A stretch of DNA of 64,000 nt, from contig CAZMFO010000003.1 of assembly GCA_964565615.1 (NCBI GenBank), positions 9,623-73,622 of the forward strand, in the 5' to 3' direction. Shown here one piece after another: positions 58,822 to 64,000 of the stretch (the first letter of the stretch is position 1; each line of letters opens with the position of its first letter). The notes under the pieces were generated by a model, which did no database searches, was not told the DNA's origin, and saw only the letters and a list, made by a program, of their open reading frames with translations. This DNA comes from HK-STAS-PATE-36 sp964565615 (lineage in GTDB: Bacteria; Patescibacteriota; Saccharimonadia; Saccharimonadales; JAGQNJ01). A program made the position numbers and the translations under genes.

Positions 58822-60675
58822 ATGCGTTATTACGGCGGAAAAGACAAATTATTGGATTTAATAGAAATTGGTGTTAAAAAAACCGAGTTAAATCATGGCG
58901 CAAAATTTGTTGACCTTTTTACAGGCACAACTGTTGTTGCTCAACATTTTAAGAAAAAAGGTTATACAGTTATCGCCAATGATTTTTTGGAATTTTCTTA
59001 TGCCTTGGCAAAAACTTATATTGAGTTAAATCAAGAGCCAACATTTTTAAAATTAAAAAAGCATTTAGGAGTTAATCACATAGATCAAAATTATGTGATT
59101 GGTTATCTCAATAATTTGTCGCCTAAAAAAGGTTTCATCTTTAAAAATTATTGCCCTGACGGCAACGAGGGGCGCAAATATTTTTCAAATGAAAATGGAC
59201 AAAAAATTGACGCGATAAGAGAAAAAATTGAGGAATGGAAAAACGCTGATGTTGTCAACGAATTGGAATATTATTATTTGATAACCGCTTTGCTTGAAGC
59301 GATAAATTTGGTTTCAAATGTCGCTGGGACATATAGCGCTTATTTAAAAACTTGGGATCAAAGAGCAATTAAGCCGATAATTTTAACGGCACCAGAAATA
59401 ATTCCAAGTATTAGAAAAAATAAAGCGTTCAAAAAAGACGCAAACGAATTGATAAAAGAAATTAAAAATATTGATATTTTATATTTAGATCCGCCGTATA
59501 ATAGCAGACAATACGCGGCTAACTATTTTATTTTGGAATTAGTAGCCGAAGGGTGGTTTGGGACAAAAAAGCCTATAACTTCAGGAAAAACAGGAATGAG
59601 AAATTACGATCATCAGCTTTCTGAATATTGCTATAAAGGACGAGCAAACAAAGCGCTTGATCATTTGATTTCTATCGCAAATGCAAAATATATCTTGCTT
59701 AGTTATAACAACGAGGGAGTGATTACGGATAGCGAAATAAAAAATATTTTGACTCGCAAAGGCAAGGTGCAATTATTCAAAAAAACTCATAAAAGATACA
59801 AGAGTATAAATCAAAAAGATGATGATCCAAAAAATACAGAGGAACGATTATATTTTATTGAAACAGGGCTTGCTACAAAAAGAGCAAACAAGTTAGACGG
59901 GCAATCTTGGTTGCAATATTCTTTTAGCATTTGGCGAGATATTGCTAAAAATCAAGAAGAATATAGATTAAAACACCCTGCTATTTTTCCATTGCAATTA
60001 GCGGAGAGAATAATTGATGTCTTGACAAATGGATCGGGAAAAAATATTTTAGATTGTTTTGCTGGAAGCGGAAGCACGCTTATAGCGGGACTGAAAAAAG
60101 GAATGAATGTTTACGGCGTTGATGTTAGCGATGAATTTCAAAAATTATTTTTTAACAGAATCAATAATCATTATCTACCATACAAAGAAAATGGAAAAAT
60201 AAAATATTTTGTAAAAGACGCAAGGGAAATTACAAAATTCATTGAACCAAACAGCATTGATTTGTGTTTAACTTCTCCTCCATATTGGGATATTTTGAAC
60301 GCTCGTCGAAGCGCCGATTTGAAAGTTGGCAGAAATTACACCAACAAAACTCAAGATATTGGAAATATTGAATCTTACAATAATTTTCTTGAGGAGTTGA
60401 AAAGAATAATGGCGGAAGTTGCGAAAACTATTCGCGAAAATGGATATTGCGTAATGGTTGTTATGGATATTCGCAAGGGTAGCAAATTTTATCCATTTCA
60501 TAGCGATGTTGCCAAAATAATGGAAGAGGTCGGACTTACATTTGAGGATTTGTTAATTTGGGATAGACAAAAGGAATATAATAATTGCAAGCCCTTGGGC
60601 TATCCTTACAAGTTTATTGTTAATAAGGTTCACGAATACATTTTAATTTTCAAAAAATATGGACATAACAAATAA
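58822..60675 (+). CDS. Fused double DNA methyltransferase (D12-type plus N4/N6-type)
   Basis: 617 residues. The first half resembles Dam-like D12-class adenine methyltransferases: MRYYGGKDKLLDLI, motif I FVDLFTGTTVV (29-39), and motif IV YLDPPYNSRQ near 222-231. The second half is a separate beta-class enzyme: motif I LDCFAGSGSTLIAG near 410-423 and TSPPYWDIL near 482-490. Two fused methylases are typical of systems recognising asymmetric sites, where each strand needs its own enzyme. The start has no Shine-Dalgarno and is probably coupled to the HTH gene. It overlaps the next gene by 17 nt. Confidence 0.88.
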   Translation: MRYYGGKDKLLDLIEIGVKKTELNHGAKFVDLFTGTTVVAQHFKKKGYTVIANDFLEFSYALAKTYIELNQEPTFLKLKKHLGVNHIDQNYVIGYLNNLSPKKGFIFKNYCPDGNEGRKYFSNENGQKIDAIREKIEEWKNADVVNELEYYYLITALLEAINLVSNVAGTYSAYLKTWDQRAIKPIILTAPEIIPSIRKNKAFKKDANELIKEIKNIDILYLDPPYNSRQYAANYFILELVAEGWFGTKKPITSGKTGMRNYDHQLSEYCYKGRANKALDHLISIANAKYILLSYNNEGVITDSEIKNILTRKGKVQLFKKTHKRYKSINQKDDDPKNTEERLYFIETGLATKRANKLDGQSWLQYSFSIWRDIAKNQEEYRLKHPAIFPLQLAERIIDVLTNGSGKNILDCFAGSGSTLIAGLKKGMNVYGVDVSDEFQKLFFNRINNHYLPYKENGKIKYFVKDAREITKFIEPNSIDLCLTSPPYWDILNARRSADLKVGRNYTNKTQDIGNIESYNNFLEELKRIMAEVAKTIRENGYCVMVVMDIRKGSKFYPFHSDVAKIMEEVGLTFEDLLIWDRQKEYNNCKPLGYPYKFIVNKVHEYILIFKKYGHNK

Positions 60676-61579
60676 AGTATCATCATTTTTGAGCGAAGAC
60701 ATTGCCTATTTTTTAGGCTTAATTGTCGGTAGGGGTACGATTATAAAATCGGCAGAGTTAAATAAATTAGTCGTGGATTTTCCATTTAAAAATTTGGAGG
60801 CCACAAGCCCGATTGATCCAAGTAAAAAATTTGATACTCAAATTTATTTATCAAACAGTTTGGATAAAATTGTTGAAAGAATAAAACGGCTTGGGCTTGA
60901 TGTGAGCAAATTTAATGACGAGGACAATAGGGGCGTTAGCCTTGTAGTCGTTTGGCGAAACACCGATTTAACATGGCAATTTTTAAGCTATCTTTTGAAT
61001 GGTGATTTTAGCGATTATCATTCTTTCAGAATACCAAAGGCAATTTTTCAGGCAGACAAAGAAAAGCAAAAAGAATTTTTGCGTGGATATTTTGATGTAA
61101 CCGGCTATGTTCGCGCTTCAAATGCTCAATTTGGCAGAGAAGATCAGCAAAGAATTTATCTTGAAGTTGATCACAGAAATTGGTTTTTAGTTTTGGATTT
61201 ATACAAACTTTTTGAAATAGTCGGCATACCTATTGAAAGCATAGATTTTGGACATCCAAATTTCCGCGATCCTAATTTCAAAAAAGCGGCTGGATTTTGG
61301 GCTAAAGAACATCAAGTAAAAATATTTGCCAATCAGTTTTTACCCGTTGGCTCTTATTTGAAACATAAGCAGGAAGTATTAACCGACCTTGCAAAAATGA
61401 ATAAAGCAGGAATTGGCGATAATTCAAGCGAAAAGAAATTTAGAATTAGGGAAAAGGCCCAAAATCCAGAGGAAAATTCTGAAAAATTGCCCGACTTTCT
61501 AAAAGAAAAACATTTTAATCATTACTCGGAACTTTTAGCCGTTCTTGAGGAAAACGATAACATAAAAGCCTATGAATAA
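60659..61579 (+). CDS. LAGLIDADG-fold protein lacking catalytic acids
   Basis: 306 residues. Motif 1 FLGLIVGRG (18-26) and motif 2 LRGYFDVTG (141-149), the latter in a typical RIPKAIFQADKEKQKEFLRGYF context, match the paired LAGLIDADG helices of homing endonucleases. In both, the eighth position, normally the catalytic Asp/Glu, is replaced (R25 and T148). It is therefore probably a DNA-binding but non-cutting protein, like WhiA-type derivatives. It lies between the methylase and a small PD-(D/E)XK protein, with gene overlaps of 17 and 8 nt. A sequence-recognition subunit is a reasonable guess. Confidence 0.75.
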   Translation: MDITNKVSSFLSEDIAYFLGLIVGRGTIIKSAELNKLVVDFPFKNLEATSPIDPSKKFDTQIYLSNSLDKIVERIKRLGLDVSKFNDEDNRGVSLVVVWRNTDLTWQFLSYLLNGDFSDYHSFRIPKAIFQADKEKQKEFLRGYFDVTGYVRASNAQFGREDQQRIYLEVDHRNWFLVLDLYKLFEIVGIPIESIDFGHPNFRDPNFKKAAGFWAKEHQVKIFANQFLPVGSYLKHKQEVLTDLAKMNKAGIGDNSSEKKFRIREKAQNPEENSEKLPDFLKEKHFNHYSELLAVLEENDNIKAYE

Positions 61580-62075
61580 TTACGAATCAAAACAAGAAAT
61601 CGCGCTTTATCCAAGTATGCTGAAATGGTTGCAGATGTATTTGGAAAATAAACACCCGAAAGCAGTCATAAAAACTTACGATGTTCATTCTGTTGATTTA
61701 AGCGATTTTATACAACGCAACAAATATACAAAATATTTTCCTGAATACGCCACTTACAAAATACGAGTTGATCTGCTCGGTATGATTTTAGAAAAAGATA
61801 AATGCAATTTGGTTTTTGTTGAAGTTAAAGACACGCCTTTGAGCTTGATTAACCTTTCACAGCTTCTCGGATATTGCAAAATTTTAAGGCCCGAATTTGC
61901 TTTTTTAATTTCACCAAAAGGACTTGCAAAGCCGTTGAGCCAGCTACTCGTCCATTTCAATCGATTAGATATTTTGGAGTTTGATAAAAATAAATTTGTT
62001 CGTGTAGCAAAATGGAATCCTACAAGAAATGCGATTGAAATTGACAGCATAATTCCGCCATTAGGAAATTTATAA
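61572..62075 (+). CDS. Small PD-(D/E)XK-type nuclease
   Basis: 167 residues. The order YKIRVDLLGMIL (D67), LVFVEVKDT (E84-V-K86) and LSQLLGYCKIL fits a PD-(D/E)XK core with the following helix carrying the conserved Gln-Tyr pattern. It contains no other domain, so sequence specificity would have to come from a partner; the LAGLIDADG-fold protein encoded 8 nt upstream in overlap is the obvious candidate. It could be the cleavage subunit of the restriction system. Family not named. Confidence 0.7.
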   Translation: MNNYESKQEIALYPSMLKWLQMYLENKHPKAVIKTYDVHSVDLSDFIQRNKYTKYFPEYATYKIRVDLLGMILEKDKCNLVFVEVKDTPLSLINLSQLLGYCKILRPEFAFLISPKGLAKPLSQLLVHFNRLDILEFDKNKFVRVAKWNPTRNAIEIDSIIPPLGNL

Positions 62076-62077
62076 AT

Positions 62078-63583
62078 ATGGCAAGAAAGAAGCAAACAGA
62101 TAAAGAGGGCGTTTCCAAAATCACCATTTATAAATTGAATGATGATTTTTCCGCTGAAAAGCAACTGTCTGAATATAAAAATCAAAAAAATGGAACTTTG
62201 CAGGGGTGGAATTATAAAATATTTACTCGGCTCAAGCCAAATATGCCACCGTCATGGAAACCCCTTGTAAAAGATTTGGTAGATGATAGCGAAATTCCAA
62301 AAAATTCTTATGCTTCTTTGGTATTTCTATTTGAAAAAGACGGGGTTTGTTATGCCTTAACTTCTGGTTATGGTTATGCCGATATCAGAGAGTTTGGAGT
62401 AAAAGATTTTGGTATTGATGTCTCGTGTAAATCACTTGATCCTAATCAGTTAAATCATCTTTACCAAAAACAGCCAACCGGAAATGTTTATGGATTGAGC
62501 CGATCTTTACGCGGTAAATATATGCCGACAAATGATAGTGTGAATCAAAGAAGCGTCTTAAAAGCACTTAAGGGCAAAATAATAAATCAAGACTTGGGTG
62601 TAACAATGGAAGGTAGAACTTCTTTAGCGGTTTCAGGAAAAAAGAATTTATCTGATGTTGTAAATTTATTAGACGAAATTATAAAAATTGAAAAATCAAA
62701 TAAATTTACTGTTAATATCAAGGGGTTGGATGAAGTTGATAAAAAATTACGAGAAAAACTGGACGAAGAATTAAGAAAGAAAATAAATGCTGGGCAATTT
62801 GATGATGTTCTATTTGGTTATGATGACGACCTAATTTTTAGAAACTGTGAGAAACTAAAAGTTGGTGATGATAATACAGATTATTTAATCGACGAAACTC
62901 AAAAAGTTTTCAATGCGGTACAAAGTCAGGACGCTGAAAACCCCGCGAATGTAAAAGTTGTTGGTTATGATGAACAAGATCAAAAAATTTTTACCAAGAA
63001 ACTTTTCGATTTAATTGAGGGTGAACTTGATTTCAAAAATGATAAATATTTTCGCATTGATAAAAAATGGTACAAAACGAACGGTGATTACAAAAAGAAA
63101 ATAGATGAGGATTTTAAAACTATCGAGAAAATTGAATCAAATTACTTTAAGCCATGGCAAAAAGAAAATGGTAGCTATGTTGACGAAGATAAATTTTTAA
63201 ACGCAAATTTAGATACTAATAAAATCATTGCTCATACTCAAAAAATTTCTCAAATTGAATTAGCCGATATTATAGACAAAACAAATTGTTATTTTGTCCA
63301 TGTTAAAAAGGGTCGCGGTGCATATTTAAGAAATTTATTTGCCCAAGGGTATGTTTCGGGAAGTTTATTTAATGGTGAAGAAGCGTTTAAAAATTCAACG
63401 AAAGAAAAATTTAGTATAGATATTGATAAAAAATATACAGTGGTTTTTGCAATTTTTCCTGAAGACGAAACTAAAATTGACTCAATTTTTACCTTATTTG
63501 CGAAGGTTGATTTTTTGGAAAGATGTGAATCCTTGAAAAGTATGGGATTTGATGTAAAATACTGTTTGATAAACAATTCTTAA
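62078..63583 (+). CDS. DUF6119/TIGR04141-like sporadically distributed protein
   Basis: 501 residues. It opens with KITIYKLND after a short basic start, has an early YGYADIREFGVKDFGIDVSCK block, and a late CYFVHVKKGRGAYLRNLFAQGYVSGSLF block. These patterns recall the TIGR04141 (DUF6119) family, found sporadically in bacteria and often beside defence or restriction genes. Its function is not known. It follows the nuclease gene by 2 nt and is the last gene of the operon, just before the right inverted repeat. The match is by eye and needs a profile search. Confidence 0.7.
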   Translation: MARKKQTDKEGVSKITIYKLNDDFSAEKQLSEYKNQKNGTLQGWNYKIFTRLKPNMPPSWKPLVKDLVDDSEIPKNSYASLVFLFEKDGVCYALTSGYGYADIREFGVKDFGIDVSCKSLDPNQLNHLYQKQPTGNVYGLSRSLRGKYMPTNDSVNQRSVLKALKGKIINQDLGVTMEGRTSLAVSGKKNLSDVVNLLDEIIKIEKSNKFTVNIKGLDEVDKKLREKLDEELRKKINAGQFDDVLFGYDDDLIFRNCEKLKVGDDNTDYLIDETQKVFNAVQSQDAENPANVKVVGYDEQDQKIFTKKLFDLIEGELDFKNDKYFRIDKKWYKTNGDYKKKIDEDFKTIEKIESNYFKPWQKENGSYVDEDKFLNANLDTNKIIAHTQKISQIELADIIDKTNCYFVHVKKGRGAYLRNLFAQGYVSGSLFNGEEAFKNSTKEKFSIDIDKKYTVVFAIFPEDETKIDSIFTLFAKVDFLERCESLKSMGFDVKYCLINNS

Positions 63584-63605
63584 CCCACCCACCACCCTAA
63601 TTTGA

Positions 63606-63954
63606 GGCCCCGCCGTCCGCTCGCTCAAAAAATTTCAGGGCGAAGCCCAAGCAGGCGGGCAAAAAGGAAGGGGGTCTGGGGGAAGGAATTTTTGCCCGCC
63701 TGCTCTGCCCGCCGAAGGCGGGTTGGGGGTGGGAAGCGTTTCCGCCGTTTGGCATTAAGCCAAACATCAAAGTAAAACAATTTTCAATTCCTTTTAAAAG
63801 AAAAAAGGGCGCGCGCAAAATACAAAAAATTGAAAGGAAATTGTTTTGCTTTGCTCGCCGAAATTCGGCGGGCGGAAACGCTGGGGCGGGTCTAAAAGTC
63901 AAAATCGGGATTTTCGTCAAAAAAAGTTCGGATTTTGTCCAAAAGGTACCGCCA
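63606..63954 (-). repeat. Inverted repeat B2, right arm
   Basis: Inverted copy of 58074-58422 over 349 bp, ending in GGTACCGCCA. The last six bases repeat the tRNA-Ser 3' end and mark the right boundary of the element. Confidence 0.92.
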
Positions 63955-64000
63955 GATAGGAAATGTCTTTGTTTGCCATAGCATTCTGTTGATATACTAT

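Larger units (their letters stand above)
56309..63954. mobile_element. Two-module serine-recombinase element integrated at tRNA-Ser, carrying an R-M-like operon
   Basis: Direct repeats CCGCCA at 56309-56314 (tRNA 3' end) and 63949-63954 bound the element; an inverted copy TGGCGG at 58074-58079 separates module A (recombinase, 56309-58079) from module B (cargo operon, 58074-63954). Module B is framed by 349-bp inverted repeats. The layout is the same as in the tRNA-Asn element. The 46 bp after 63954 to the window edge hold no recognisable feature. Confidence 0.85.

Noticed and set aside
63597..63920. 107-residue minus-strand frame at the right end
   Set aside because: It is the inverted-repeat copy of the frame at 58108-58423 and has no promoter or Shine-Dalgarno.
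1..64000. CRISPR arrays or alternative genetic code
   Set aside because: No regularly spaced direct repeats were seen, and TGA clearly acts as a stop at the ends of normal-length genes.

Overview
The window looks like a chromosomal segment of a Candidatus Saccharibacteria (TM7) or closely related Patescibacteria/CPR genome. This is inferred from its style: AT-leaning DNA, very short intergenic gaps, 4-bp gene overlaps, a complete F-type ATP synthase operon with no respiratory chain beside it, LicC/LicD-type surface decoration genes, a giant secreted repeat protein, and many genes of families common in that group. TGA is used as a stop (for example at the end of the gene at 43110-44462), so the standard bacterial code applies. 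No rRNA genes, CRISPR arrays or insertion sequences of the classical DDE type were seen.

Layout. 1-11.7 kb: a glycosyltransferase-LicD fusion entering from the left edge, a LicC-like cytidylyltransferase, a DUF2207 membrane protein, small membrane and metalloprotease genes, a UvrD-like helicase-nuclease, an aquaporin and a carbonic-anhydrase-like protein. 11.8-18.7 kb: the atpBEFHAGDC operon on the minus strand, with an extra small gene between atpA and atpG. 18.8-23.3 kb: glutaredoxin, an adenosyltransferase-like protein, a thermonuclease, a glycosyltransferase, a glycoside-hydrolase-like protein and SmpB. 23.3-31.3 kb: a minus-strand operon of a 2,003-residue surface protein and a MacB-type ABC exporter. 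36-43 kb: a membrane alpha/beta hydrolase, a histidine phosphatase, a cytochrome-like/molybdopterin oxidoreductase paired with a NarK-like carrier, and an ITPase-like and transglutaminase-like pair. 43-49.4 kb: a defence-type island (DUF2779, GmrSD-like, RadC, Fic, broken HsdR). 49.4-56 kb: a short-chain dehydrogenase, CIRCE-controlled Hsp20, rhodanese, Cu/Zn SOD, RlmH and a second MacB-type exporter.

The most unusual feature is a pair of mobile elements, one at the 3' end of tRNA-Asn (31610-35496) and one at the 3' end of tRNA-Ser (56309-63954). Both have the same two-module plan: tRNA, then module A (a large serine recombinase gene between inverted repeats), then module B (cargo between a different, perfect inverted repeat). 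The modules share a 6-7 bp core copied from the tRNA 3' end (GAGCCAA or CCGCCA), present at the tRNA, inverted at the A/B junction, and direct again at the far end. Cargo 1 is an SGNH-HIT-Nudix operon. Cargo 2 is a five-gene operon resembling a restriction-modification or defence system: a controller-like HTH protein, a double DNA methyltransferase, a LAGLIDADG-fold protein lacking both catalytic acids, a small PD-(D/E)XK nuclease and a DUF6119/TIGR04141-like protein.

Expression signals fall into two classes. About eighteen genes have a -10-like hexamer 5-9 nt before the start codon and, with a few ambiguous cases, no Shine-Dalgarno sequence, which suggests leaderless mRNAs. Others (atpD, aquaporin, hsp20, sodC and others) have ordinary Shine-Dalgarno leaders. 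All functional statements rest on reading motifs by eye; no database search was possible.
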